Origin: an uncultured Rhodospirillales bacterium
GTDB taxonomy: Bacteria > Pseudomonadota > Alphaproteobacteria > Acetobacterales > Acetobacteraceae
Length of the DNA: 43,311 nucleotides
Direction of reading: 5' to 3'
Assembly (NCBI GenBank): GCA_903928895.1
Contig: CAIYSR010000059.1
Coordinates: 1 to 43,311, forward strand
Numbering within the stretch: position 1 is the first letter of the stretch; each line of letters starts with the position of its first letter. Both the position numbers and the translations under genes were made by a program. This document shows positions 16,403 to 24,485 of the stretch, in pieces. Below the pieces are notes generated by a model that saw nothing but the letters and a program-made list of their open reading frames with translations, did no database searches and was not told the DNA's origin.

Positions 16403-18313
16403 ATGGAAGCGGCCTGGACGCCGCCGCCGGCGCTGGTGGAGCGGGCCCAGGTGACCCGGCTAGCGCGCGAACTCGGCTGCGCCGATTTCGCCGCGCTCTC
16501 GCGCTTCTCGCACGCCGAGCCGGCGGCCTATTGGCGCCACCTGATGGGCTTCCTCGGCATCGCCTGGTCGCGCCCGCCCGAGGGCTACGTCGATCTCGCC
16601 GACGGTACGGCGTTCCCGAACTGGTTCCCCGGCGGTGAACTCAACTGGGTGGATACGGTACTGGCCTGGGGCCGCGATCCGGCGCGCCGCGACCGCCCCG
16701 CGGTGATCGGCGAGCGCGAGGATGGCAGGGTGGACAGCCTGACCTGGGCGGAGCTGGAGGACCGGGTGCTGCGCTTTGCCGCCGGGCTGCGGGCGCTCGG
16801 GCTCGGTCGGGGTGATCGCATCGGCCTGCTCATGGAGAACGGCATCGAGGCGACGGTTTCGTATCTTGGGATCTCGGCGCTGGGGGCGATCTGCGTGCCG
16901 CTGTTCAGCGGTTTCGGCGTCGATGCGATCCATTCGCGCCTGTCCGGCTGCGGCGCGGCGGCATTGATCGCCACGGCGGGGTTCCCCCGGCGCGGCCGCT
17001 TCATCGATATCGGCGCGCTGATCGCAGAGGTGCGGCCGGGGCTGCCGGACCTGCGTACGCTGATCGTCAAGGGGGGCGCGACGACGCCCGCCGACGCCGT
17101 CGCGTGGGAGGACGTCACCGCGCCGCCGGCGCCGGACCTGCCGGCACGGATGGGCGCCAATGATCCGATGATCGTGATCTATACCTCCGGCACCACCGGC
17201 AAGCCCAAGGGCGCGGTGCACACCCATGGCGGGTTTCCGCTCAAGATCGCCCATGACGCGGCGGTGCATTTCGACATCGCCCCGGATGACCGATTCTGCT
17301 GGCCCGCCGACATGGGCTGGATCGCGGGTTCGCTGATCCTGTGCAGCGCGCTGCTGCGCGGCGCCACCCTGGTTTGCTACGACGGAGCGCCCGATGTGCC
17401 GGATTGGGGGCGCATGAGCGGACTGATCGCGCGCCATCGGGTCACCCATTTCGGCGCCTCGCCGACGCTGATCCGCAGCATGGCGGCCAATCCGGCGCAG
17501 GCGCTGGCCGGCGATCGTTCGACTTTGCGCCTGCTGGTGACGGCCGGGGAGGGCATCGATCCGGAGCATTTCCTCTGGTACCAGCATCACATCGGCGGCG
17601 ACCGCTGCCCGGTGATCAACTACACCGGCGGCACCGAGGTTTCGGGCGGGCTGCTCGGCAATGTGCCGGTGCTGCCGATCGTGCCGGCCGGGTTCAATGC
17701 GGTCTCGCCCGGCGTGGCGGTGGATGTGCTCGACGACGATGGGCAGCCGGTGCGCGAGCGCCTCGGCGAGCTTGCCATCCTGGCGCCTTTCGTCGGCATG
17801 ACGCGGGCGTTCTGGCAGGACCCGGCGCGTTATCTGGAGACCTACTGGCAGCGCTTCCCCGGCATCTGGGTGCATGGCGACCTCGCGCTGCGGCGGGCGG
17901 ATGGCGTGTTTTTCCTGCGCGGGCGGTCCGACGACACGCTCAAGATCGCGGGCAAGCGGCTGGGCTCGGCCGAGGTCGAGGAGATCCTGCTGGAACTCCG
18001 GGGCGTCGAGGCCGCCGCCGCCATCGGCGTCGACGACGCGGCGAAGGGGCAGCGGCTGGTGGTGTTCATCATCCCGGCGCCGAACGCGCCTTCGGATCTC
18101 GCGGCTTTGGTGGTGCCGCACATGGACCAGCGGCTGGGGCGCGCGTTTCGGCCCTCGGCGGTGCATGTGGTGGCCGAGCTGCCACGGACGCGCAGCCAGA
18201 AGGTGATGCGCCGGGTGATCCGCAATCTCTACAACGGCCAGCCCGCCGGCGACCTGACGGCGCTGGACAACCCTTCCGCCCTGCCGCCGCTGGCTGAGCT
18301 CGGGAGAGGCTGA
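16403..18313 (+). CDS. AMP-forming acyl-CoA synthetase (acetyl-CoA synthetase-like), paralogue 2
   Basis: The 636-residue enzyme is colinear with the synthetase at 9682. It has YTSGTTGKPKG near residue 260, GWIAGSLILC, YTGGTEVSGG, GRSDDTLKIAGKRLGS and a final RTRSQKVMRR with Lys600 as predicted catalytic lysine. It differs from paralogue 1 in the acyl-pocket region (TGGTEVSGG against SGGTEMCAI), suggesting a different acid. It is the last gene of the SDR/HIBADH operon, 1 base after the preceding stop. Repeat D begins about 20 bases downstream. Confidence 0.87.
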   Translation: MEAAWTPPPALVERAQVTRLARELGCADFAALSRFSHAEPAAYWRHLMGFLGIAWSRPPEGYVDLADGTAFPNWFPGGELNWVDTVLAWGRDPARRDRPAVIGEREDGRVDSLTWAELEDRVLRFAAGLRALGLGRGDRIGLLMENGIEATVSYLGISALGAICVPLFSGFGVDAIHSRLSGCGAAALIATAGFPRRGRFIDIGALIAEVRPGLPDLRTLIVKGGATTPADAVAWEDVTAPPAPDLPARMGANDPMIVIYTSGTTGKPKGAVHTHGGFPLKIAHDAAVHFDIAPDDRFCWPADMGWIAGSLILCSALLRGATLVCYDGAPDVPDWGRMSGLIARHRVTHFGASPTLIRSMAANPAQALAGDRSTLRLLVTAGEGIDPEHFLWYQHHIGGDRCPVINYTGGTEVSGGLLGNVPVLPIVPAGFNAVSPGVAVDVLDDDGQPVRERLGELAILAPFVGMTRAFWQDPARYLETYWQRFPGIWVHGDLALRRADGVFFLRGRSDDTLKIAGKRLGSAEVEEILLELRGVEAAAAIGVDDAAKGQRLVVFIIPAPNAPSDLAALVVPHMDQRLGRAFRPSAVHVVAELPRTRSQKVMRRVIRNLYNGQPAGDLTALDNPSALPPLAELGRG

Positions 18314-18332
18314 AGTTGCCGGCGCCACCGGA

Positions 18333-18560
18333 TCATACCTACCCTGCTAAATGGTGACCTTTGCGGATCGAGGAGAAGGAACAGCAGGAAGGAAGTGTTT
18401 CTTTTTTTCGAAAAAAAAACAAAAAAACTTTATCATTGGCCTTTACAGAAATGGAAGGACAGACTCCAAGGAATGAAAGTTTTTTGCTTCTTTTTTTCAA
18501 AAAAGAAGCGCTTCCCTGCCCCGATCAATAAAGCGTCATTCTTTTCCGGGGTTGGTATCA
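18333..18560. repeat. MITE-like element with terminal inverted repeats and paired U units (D)
   Basis: The ends are TCATACCTACCC and GGGTTGGTATCA, matching those of element B. The reversed U unit is at 18390-18435 and the forward unit at 18470-18515, with CAGACTCCAAGG in the spacer. The segments outside the U pair (CGGATCG-GAGAAGGA on the left, AAGCGTC and TCTTTTCCGGGG on the right) also match element B. The last three bases on the plus strand (TCA) are the stop codon of hemW read on the minus strand. It lies between convergent genes. Confidence 0.8.
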
Positions 18561-19712
18561 GAGGACGAGGGCGGCGAGGAGGGAGTCGAGGCGTTTGCGG
18601 CCCTCGGGCGTGGCGGCGAGGCGGGTGTTGGTCTCGGTGAGATAGGCTTCGGACTTGGCCATGGCGAGGATTTCGGGGTCGATGGCGTCGTGCAATGGGG
18701 TGCCGGTTCGGGTTGCGAAGCGCGCGGGGTCGATGCCTTCGGTGAGGCGCAGGCCCATCAGCAGCATTTCGCGGGCGCGGTCGCGTTGGGAGACAGCGTC
18801 TTCGTGGGTGGTGCCGTGGCCGTCGCGTTCGACGCGTTCGGCCCAGGGTTCGGGGGCGCGGTGGCGGCGGGTGGCGAAGAGGGTGTGGTTCAAGGTGACG
18901 CGGCCGTGGGCGCCGGGGCCGATGCCGGCGTAGTCGCGGTAGCGCCAGTAGGCCAGGTTGTGGCGGCTTTCGGCGCCTGTGCTGGCGTAGTTGGAGACTT
19001 CGTAGGGGGCGAGGCCGAAGCGGTCGGCTTCCTCGGCGGTGGCGTCGTAGAGCGCGGCGGCGAGGTCGTCGTCGGGCAAGGTGAGTTCGCCGCGGCGGTG
19101 CATGGCTTCGTAGACGGTGCCGGGTTCGATGGTGAGCTGGTAGAGCGAGAGGTGGTCGGCGGCGAGCGTGAGGGCATCGCGGAGTTCGGCGCGCCAGGCC
19201 GGGAGGGTTTGGCCAGGGCGGGCGTAGATGAGGTCGAAGGACAGGCGGGGGAAGAGGGAGCGGGCGAGTTCGAGGGCGGCGATGGCTTGGGCGGCGGAGT
19301 GCTGGCGGCCGAGGCGGGTGAGGTCGGTGGCGTTGAGGGCCTGGATGCCCATGGAGATGCGGTTGACGCCGGCGTCGCGGAAGGCGTGGAGGCGGGCGAT
19401 TTCGACGGAGGTGGGGTTGGCTTCGAGGGTGATTTCGATGTCGTCGGTGGCGGCGAAGAGGCGTTTGGCGTCGGCGATGAGGGCGGCGACGGTGTCGGGG
19501 TTCATCAGACTCGGGGTGCCGCCGCCGAAGAAGATGGAGCCGAGGGGGCGGGACCCAAGACGGGCGGCTTCCCAGGCGAGTTCGCTCCGCAGCGCGGTGG
19601 CGAAGCGGGTCTGGTCGATGCGCTCGCGCACGTGGGAGTTGAAATCGCAGTACGGGCACTTGGCCAGGCAGAAGGGCCAGTGGATATAGAGGGCGATCGG
19701 TTCATCGGTCAT
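18558..19712 (-). CDS. hemW: Radical SAM heme chaperone HemW (oxygen-independent coproporphyrinogen oxidase-like)
   Basis: The 384-residue protein has the HemW-type iron-sulfur motif CLAKCPYC (Cys15, Cys19, Cys22), with Phe after the last Cys as is usual. GSIFFGGGTPSL near residue 58 and a SAM-binding barrel with NRISMGIQALN follow. HemW transfers haem to membrane-bound partners; many genomes still label it HemN. True HemN is longer and has an extra N-terminal segment absent here. The start is close to the divergent exporter gene. The TGA stop forms the outer end of repeat D. Confidence 0.9.
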   Translation of the reverse strand: MTDEPIALYIHWPFCLAKCPYCDFNSHVRERIDQTRFATALRSELAWEAARLGSRPLGSIFFGGGTPSLMNPDTVAALIADAKRLFAATDDIEITLEANPTSVEIARLHAFRDAGVNRISMGIQALNATDLTRLGRQHSAAQAIAALELARSLFPRLSFDLIYARPGQTLPAWRAELRDALTLAADHLSLYQLTIEPGTVYEAMHRRGELTLPDDDLAAALYDATAEEADRFGLAPYEVSNYASTGAESRHNLAYWRYRDYAGIGPGAHGRVTLNHTLFATRRHRAPEPWAERVERDGHGTTHEDAVSQRDRAREMLLMGLRLTEGIDPARFATRTGTPLHDAIDPEILAMAKSEAYLTETNTRLAATPEGRKRLDSLLAALVL

Positions 19713-19737
19713 GGCCTTCTATAGAGGATTTCGGGCG

Positions 19738-20361
19738 ATGCCGCCGACGTCGATGTTGGTTTCGGTTGCCGCGATGTGGCTGGTGGCCGTGGTGATCCCG
19801 GGGCCGAATTTTTTCGTGGTCGCGCGGATGGCGGCGTTGCGGTCGCGCCGCGCGGCGCTGGTGGTGGTGGGGGCGTTGGGGATCGGCAGCACGGTGTGGG
19901 GGTTGGCGGGGTTTTTCGGGGTGCATGCGCTGTTTGCGCTGGCGCCGCGGCTGTATGTGGCGTTGCGGCTGATCGGGGCGGGGTACCTGGTTTATATCGG
20001 CGTGCGGATCGTGTGGGGGAGTTTCGGGGCGCCGGCGGGAGAGGGCAGGGCACAGGATGGGGCGGCGTTTCGGCTGGGGTTGATCACGAGCCTGTCGAAC
20101 CCGAAATCGGCGATGCTGGTGGGGAGCCTGTTCACCGCGGTGATGCCGCCGGATGCGGCGGTTTCGGTGGGGCTGGTGACGGTGGCGGAGATGGTGGCGA
20201 TTTCGGTGGGGTGGTACGCGACGGTGGCGTGCGTGATTTCGGCGCGGCCGGTGGCATTGTTGTTCCAGCGCGGGCGGCGGTGGATCGACCGAGTGGCGGG
20301 GGTGATATTCGTGGGATTCGGGGTGCGGGTGGTGGCGGGGGTGGTGGGGGTGGTGGGGTAG
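19738..20361 (+). CDS. LysE/RhtB-family amino-acid exporter
   Basis: The 207-residue membrane protein has about six helices and the family segments VVIPGPNFFVVARMA near residues 18-32 and GLITSLSNPKSAMLVGSLF near residues 111-129. Such proteins export lysine, homoserine, threonine or related amino acids. The ATG at 19738 gives the normal family length; an earlier ATG at 19711 would overlap the hemW start. The C-terminus is an unusual Val/Gly run encoded by GTG/GGG repeats. It converges on the SGNH hydrolase gene with no spacer. Confidence 0.8.
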   Translation: MPPTSMLVSVAAMWLVAVVIPGPNFFVVARMAALRSRRAALVVVGALGIGSTVWGLAGFFGVHALFALAPRLYVALRLIGAGYLVYIGVRIVWGSFGAPAGEGRAQDGAAFRLGLITSLSNPKSAMLVGSLFTAVMPPDAAVSVGLVTVAEMVAISVGWYATVACVISARPVALLFQRGRRWIDRVAGVIFVGFGVRVVAGVVGVVG

Positions 20362-21651
20362 TCAGGCCTCGCCGACGCGCTGGCTGGTGCCAGTGCTGGT
20401 GCCAGTGGGGGGGATGAAGGCGCCGACGAAGGAGAAGGCGAAGTCGGAGAGTTCGATCGCGCCGGAGAGGTTTTGCAGCAGGGTATCGGCGGCGTAGCAG
20501 GCCTGCTGGTCGATGACCGGCGCCGGAAGGCCCTCGGTGGCGGCGATGACATCGCAGACCGCCTGGGCGAGGACACCGTAGCCCGGGATGGTCGGGTGGA
20601 GATTGTCGAGGCCGAACAGGCCGCCTTGTTTGAGGCTGCCGACAAAGGGGAATGCTTCGAGCGGCACGTTGTCGAGCAGCATCTCGCCGTTTGTGCCGTG
20701 CACGTTGACGCTGCGGGTGGCGATGCGGTTCTTGCGGTCATAGGCCGCGGTGGTGGCGTAGAGGTCGACGAAATGGGCGCGATCCGCGAGGGCGGCGAAG
20801 GCCTGGCGGATGCGCGGGTTGAGGTCGGTGTCGACGAATTCGTCCACTTCCCGCATGGTTGCGCCGTCGATGCCGCCGGACTGGATGCGGCGGCCGAGGT
20901 AGTGGTCGAAATAGCCATCCTCGGGGGCGACATCGTCCATCCGCGGCATCAGGTTGGCCAGGGCGCTCGGCTTGGGCAGGAGGTTGATGTAGAAATGCTC
21001 GGTGTTGTCGCACTGGTCCGCCAGCGCCCGGGCCAGGCCGGCCATGGCCACGGTGGGGTCAATGCGGGCGCGATAGTCGGTGGCGTCGCCCATCAGGGCG
21101 AGTTCCCACAGCCCGTCATTGATGCCGATGTTGATCGCGATCCGGCGGGGCTGGGCTTCGGCGAGGATGGCCACCGCATTGCGGCTGTCGCCCGGGGTGC
21201 GGGCGGGGTTGAGGATGAAGGCGGTGTTGAGGGCCTGATAAAGGGTGGCGAGATCGGCGAGGGCAAGTTGCCGGCCAGGGGCCAGGAGTTGCCGGGCGGT
21301 GGCCAGGGCGTCCGCGGCGTTCGCACGGGTGATGTCGGCGACGGTTTGCTGGGCGATGCTGAGGTTGTCGAAGCGGGCATGGGCGGACCAGGGCCCGGGG
21401 GCGAGCCACGCCGCTCCGTTGGCGCGGGCGTGGGCGGTGAGTTCGAGGAGGCCGGTCAAAGGGTGCCGGAAGAGGGATTGCTCGATATCTTCGAGGATTG
21501 GGCGCGGGTAGTCGGGCGCGATGAAGGGCCAGTTGAAGGCACGGGCGACCTGGAGGGGGACGGCGTGGGCGGCGAGGTCACGCGAGATGGTGAGGGAGCG
21601 GACGCCGTTGTAGATGGAGTCGCCGATTGCCATCAGCTCAGGTCGCGCCAT
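20362..21651 (-). CDS. SGNH/GDSL-family hydrolase
   Basis: The 429-residue protein carries the three readable SGNH blocks: GDS (residues 10-12, Ser12 nucleophile), INIGINDGLWE near residues 174-184, and DNLHPTIPGYG near residues 348-358 with the Asp-x-x-His dyad. It is therefore likely an esterase or lipase, longer than typical 200-residue members. No signal peptide is seen. ATG 21651 lies about 6 bases after GGAGGAGG. The C-terminal tail contains a short duplication (TGTSTGTS) from a 12-base tandem repeat at about 20388-20411. The upstream gap holds an 18-base-period direct repeat, probably regulatory. Confidence 0.75.
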   Translation of the reverse strand: MARPELMAIGDSIYNGVRSLTISRDLAAHAVPLQVARAFNWPFIAPDYPRPILEDIEQSLFRHPLTGLLELTAHARANGAAWLAPGPWSAHARFDNLSIAQQTVADITRANAADALATARQLLAPGRQLALADLATLYQALNTAFILNPARTPGDSRNAVAILAEAQPRRIAINIGINDGLWELALMGDATDYRARIDPTVAMAGLARALADQCDNTEHFYINLLPKPSALANLMPRMDDVAPEDGYFDHYLGRRIQSGGIDGATMREVDEFVDTDLNPRIRQAFAALADRAHFVDLYATTAAYDRKNRIATRSVNVHGTNGEMLLDNVPLEAFPFVGSLKQGGLFGLDNLHPTIPGYGVLAQAVCDVIAATEGLPAPVIDQQACYAADTLLQNLSGAIELSDFAFSFVGAFIPPTGTSTGTSQRVGEA

Positions 21652-21728
21652 CGGGGCCTCCTCCGTTTTGTCGGCGTCGCGCACCCGGGGCAAATTCGGG
21701 TGTGCACCGATGCCGATTAGATCGAAAT

Positions 21729-21763
21729 TGATACAATCATGTCAAGTGATACAACCGTGTCAA
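21729..21763. promoter_or_regulatory. Tandem operator-like direct repeat upstream of the SGNH hydrolase gene
   Basis: TGATACAATCATGTCAA (21729-21745) and TGATACAACCGTGTCAA (21747-21763) are 17-base copies spaced 18 bases apart. Read on the minus strand each begins TTGACA, so either could supply a -35 box for the SGNH gene. Each copy is also an imperfect dyad (TTGACA/TGTATCA), as seen for TetR-type operators. The second copy overlaps the end of the methyltransferase gene. No regulator gene is adjacent. Confidence 0.5.
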
Positions 21764-22605
21764 ATTGGGTCCTGCGCGGGCAGTGTGTCCGTGGCTGGCC
21801 GCCGTGCGCGCAGCGAGACCGCCAGCGGCAGCCATTCCTTGTCCGGCCAGCGGTAGAGGCCGTCCTTGTGCTCGACAAGCTGGGCGAACATGCGCCAGGG
21901 GACGGACGCGTGTTCGTGGAGGAATTCGAGGGTTAGGCCGGCGGACAGCAGGGCGGCAACGATGCGGCTGATGGGGTGGCTGTACTGGTAGGTCCGGGTG
22001 TTGGCGAGGCGGGCGGTGGGGTCGGCGTAGTCGCGCGGGTCGTCCTGGATGAGGGGGTCTTGGTGGAAATAGGGGCAGAAGTAGCCGGGGCGGCCGTCAG
22101 GGAGGGCGCATTCGTCGTCGAAGACGTAGGCGGTGGGGTGGCCGTCGGCGAAGTAGAAGGTGCCGCCGGGTTTTAGGAAGTGGGCGATGACGCGGGCCCA
22201 AGCGTCGATGTCGGGCAGCCAGTAGATGGTGCCCCAGGTGGTGAAGACGCGATCGAAGCTGGCGGGTTCGGGGAGGGTTTGGGGGGCGGCGTAGAGGTCG
22301 GAGAGGACGAAGCGGGCGTTGAGGTTCAGTTCGGCGGCGAGGGCTCGGGCGGCGGCGATGGCGGGTTCGGAGAAGTCGAGGCCGGTGACGTCGGCGCCCT
22401 GCTGGGCCAGTGTCAGCGTGTCCGAACCGATATGGCATTGCAGATGGAGGATGCGCAGTCCGGCGACGGGGCCGAGTTCGGCCTCCTCGATGGGATGCAG
22501 GCGGCCGCGGCCGGCGCGGAGGGGGGCAAGATTGTAGCTGCGGAGGTGAACGGGGACGCGTTCGTCCCAGTTGGCCCGGTTGGCGGTTTGCCAGGTTTCA
22601 GTCAT
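21760..22605 (-). CDS. Class I SAM-dependent methyltransferase
   Basis: The 281-residue protein has the Rossmann methyltransferase motif I as HLQCHIGSDTLTLA near residues 54-67. Acidic motif II is VTGLDFSEPAI and motif IV lies around FDRVFTTWGTIYWLPD. It is a soluble small-molecule-type methyltransferase; the acceptor is not deducible. The long insert with PYFHQDPLIQDDPRDYADP and aromatic residues probably lines the acceptor site. It is upstream of and parallel with the SGNH gene and divergent from the ThDP enzyme gene, with repeat E in the shared promoter gap. Confidence 0.8.
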   Translation of the reverse strand: MTETWQTANRANWDERVPVHLRSYNLAPLRAGRGRLHPIEEAELGPVAGLRILHLQCHIGSDTLTLAQQGADVTGLDFSEPAIAAARALAAELNLNARFVLSDLYAAPQTLPEPASFDRVFTTWGTIYWLPDIDAWARVIAHFLKPGGTFYFADGHPTAYVFDDECALPDGRPGYFCPYFHQDPLIQDDPRDYADPTARLANTRTYQYSHPISRIVAALLSAGLTLEFLHEHASVPWRMFAQLVEHKDGLYRWPDKEWLPLAVSLRARRPATDTLPAQDPI

Positions 22606-22622
22606 GGGGGACTCCCCCGCAA

Positions 22623-22706
22623 ATGGATGAAAGTTTTTTGGTTCTTTTTTTCAAAAAAGAACAGCACTCCCTTTTTGAAAAAAGGGAGCCAAAAACTTTT
22701 ATCCAT
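22623..22706. repeat. Inverted pair of U units in reversed arrangement (E), in a divergent promoter gap
   Basis: A forward U unit (ATGGATGAAAG, T-run, GGTTC, T-run, A-run, GAAC) is followed directly by a reversed unit ending CCAAAAACTTTTATCCAT. Outer arms ATGGAT/ATCCAT pair around two inner hairpins, giving a cruciform. This is the opposite order from copies B, C, D and F/G. It is also the only copy placed between divergent gene starts. Confidence 0.75.
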
Positions 22707-22771
22707 AAGAGTTGGGGTGCGTTGCCAAGGGGACGGGGGGACCGTAGCGTTCGCCGAGGGAGATCAAGTCC

Positions 22772-24457
22772 ATGACGCGTACCGTTGCCCGGCTGCTGGC
22801 CGAGAGTTTGCAGGCCCATGATGTCGATCTGGTCTATTGCGTGCCCGGCGAGAGCTATCTCGGGCTGACCGATGCGTTGGGCGATATGAACCGGATGCGG
22901 CTGATTGTCTGCCGGCACGAGGGCGGGGCCGCCTTCATGGCGGTGGCGGATGGGCGGATGCGGGATCGGGCGGGGGTGTGCGTGGTGTCGCGCGGACCTG
23001 GGCTGTCGAACGCGATGGTGGCGCTGCATACGGCGTATCATGATGCGACGCCGCTGGTGCTGCTGGTGGGCCAGGTGGAGCGGAAGGATTTCGGGCGGCT
23101 GGCGTTGCAGGAGCAGAACTACTCGCGGCTGCTCTCGGATGTGACGAAGCTGGTGATCGAGGTGAATGAGCCGGTGATGGCGTCCGAGGCGATCGCGCGG
23201 GCGTTCCATATTGCGGAGAGCGGGACGCCGGGGCCGGTGGCGGTGATATTGCCGGAGGATATTTTCGACGAGCCCGCTTCGGACAAGGGGGGAGAGTTCC
23301 CGGTGGATCAGCCGCGGCCGCGGCCGTTTGCGGGGCCGCGGGTGCAGGATGTGGAGCGGCTGGCCGAGATGATCGCGCAGGCGGAGCGGCCGCTGGTGTG
23401 GGTGGGGGCGGCGCTGCATTCGGATGCGGTGGATGGGGGGGCGGCGACGCGGGATTTGCAGCGGCTGTCGGAGGAGTGGGTGTTGCCGGTGAGCCCGACG
23501 CATCGGCGGCCGCATTTGTTCGATGGCAACCATCCGAACTACGGCGGGTATATGGGCATCCGGGTGCCGAAGCCGCTGATGGAGGAGATGCGGCGGGCGG
23601 ATCTGCTGATTTCGCTCGGGGAGCGGATCACCGATTCGGTCAGCCAGTCCTACACGTTCCCGACGGCGCCGCAGCCGCAGATTCCGCTGGTGCATGTGTG
23701 GCCGGATGCCAATGAGGTGGGCCGTGTGTTCCGGCCGGAGCTGGGGATGTCATGCGATCCGCATGCGGTGATCCAGGCGTTGCTGGCGCGGGGGAAGCCG
23801 GCGGGGGCGGAGCGGCGGCGGGAGTGGGTGGCGGGGCTCAATCGGATCCATCGGACATTGATGGAGCCGGTTTGGGAGACGATGGATGATGGGGTGAATT
23901 TCGCGGCTGTCGTTTGCGAGATTGGCAAGCATCTGGCGCCGGATGCGACGGTGACGTCGGACGCGGGGAATTTCTCGTCGTTCATTCATCGCTATATCGG
24001 GTTCAAGCCCGGCCAGATGTTCCTCTCCTCCGTGGTGGGCGCGATGGGGGCGGGGGTGCCGATGGCGGTGGCGGCCGGGCTGCGCCGGGTGGGGCAGCAG
24101 GCGGTCGCGTTTGTTGGCGATGGCGGGGCTTTGATGACGGGCAACGAGATCGCGACGGCGCGGATGTACGGGGTGAACCCGATCGTGGTGGTGAGCGACA
24201 ACGGGAATTACGGGACGATCGCGATGCATCACATCAACCGCTATCCGGGGCGGCCGTATCAGGCGGCGACGAAGCTGGAGAATCCGGATTTCGCACGCTG
24301 GGCCGAGTCGTTCGGGGCGGTGGGGATCACGATTGCCACGGAGGCGGAGGTGGGGCCGGGGATTGCGCGGGCGTTCGCGGTGGGCGATCGGCCGGTGGTG
24401 GTGCATGTTCGCAGTTCGGCGGAGCAGATGTCGGCCTGGCGCCGGCGGTCACAGTAA
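22772..24457 (+). CDS. Thiamine diphosphate-dependent enzyme, acetolactate synthase/benzoylformate decarboxylase-like
   Basis: The 561-residue enzyme has the three-domain layout of the acetolactate-synthase family. Catalytic Glu50 lies in RHEGGAAF, which activates thiamine diphosphate. The C-terminal cofactor motif starts GDGGALMTGNE near residue 449 and ends at SDN near 477. The family ligates or decarboxylates 2-keto acids. It is not the biosynthetic IlvB: no small subunit gene follows and the usual IlvB N-terminal signature is absent. GGGAGA precedes the ATG. A beta-lactamase-fold hydrolase gene follows after 28 bases, suggesting a two-gene unit. Confidence 0.82.
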   Translation: MTRTVARLLAESLQAHDVDLVYCVPGESYLGLTDALGDMNRMRLIVCRHEGGAAFMAVADGRMRDRAGVCVVSRGPGLSNAMVALHTAYHDATPLVLLVGQVERKDFGRLALQEQNYSRLLSDVTKLVIEVNEPVMASEAIARAFHIAESGTPGPVAVILPEDIFDEPASDKGGEFPVDQPRPRPFAGPRVQDVERLAEMIAQAERPLVWVGAALHSDAVDGGAATRDLQRLSEEWVLPVSPTHRRPHLFDGNHPNYGGYMGIRVPKPLMEEMRRADLLISLGERITDSVSQSYTFPTAPQPQIPLVHVWPDANEVGRVFRPELGMSCDPHAVIQALLARGKPAGAERRREWVAGLNRIHRTLMEPVWETMDDGVNFAAVVCEIGKHLAPDATVTSDAGNFSSFIHRYIGFKPGQMFLSSVVGAMGAGVPMAVAAGLRRVGQQAVAFVGDGGALMTGNEIATARMYGVNPIVVVSDNGNYGTIAMHHINRYPGRPYQAATKLENPDFARWAESFGAVGITIATEAEVGPGIARAFAVGDRPVVVHVRSSAEQMSAWRRRSQ

Positions 24458-24485
24458 GAAATCCTCAGAGAGACGGGAAAAGATC

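Noticed and set aside
18333-18560. CRISPR array or tandem-repeat array
   Set aside because: The repeats are inverted pairs with a single spacer, not regularly spaced direct repeats, and no cas genes are nearby.
20388-20411. 12-base tandem duplication in the SGNH hydrolase 3' end as a phase-variable repeat
   Set aside because: Only two in-frame units and no effect on the reading frame if one is lost; treated as a minor tail variation.
22772-24457. Biosynthetic acetolactate synthase large subunit (ilvB)
   Set aside because: No small-subunit gene follows and the neighbour is a serine hydrolase; assigned only to the wider ThDP family.
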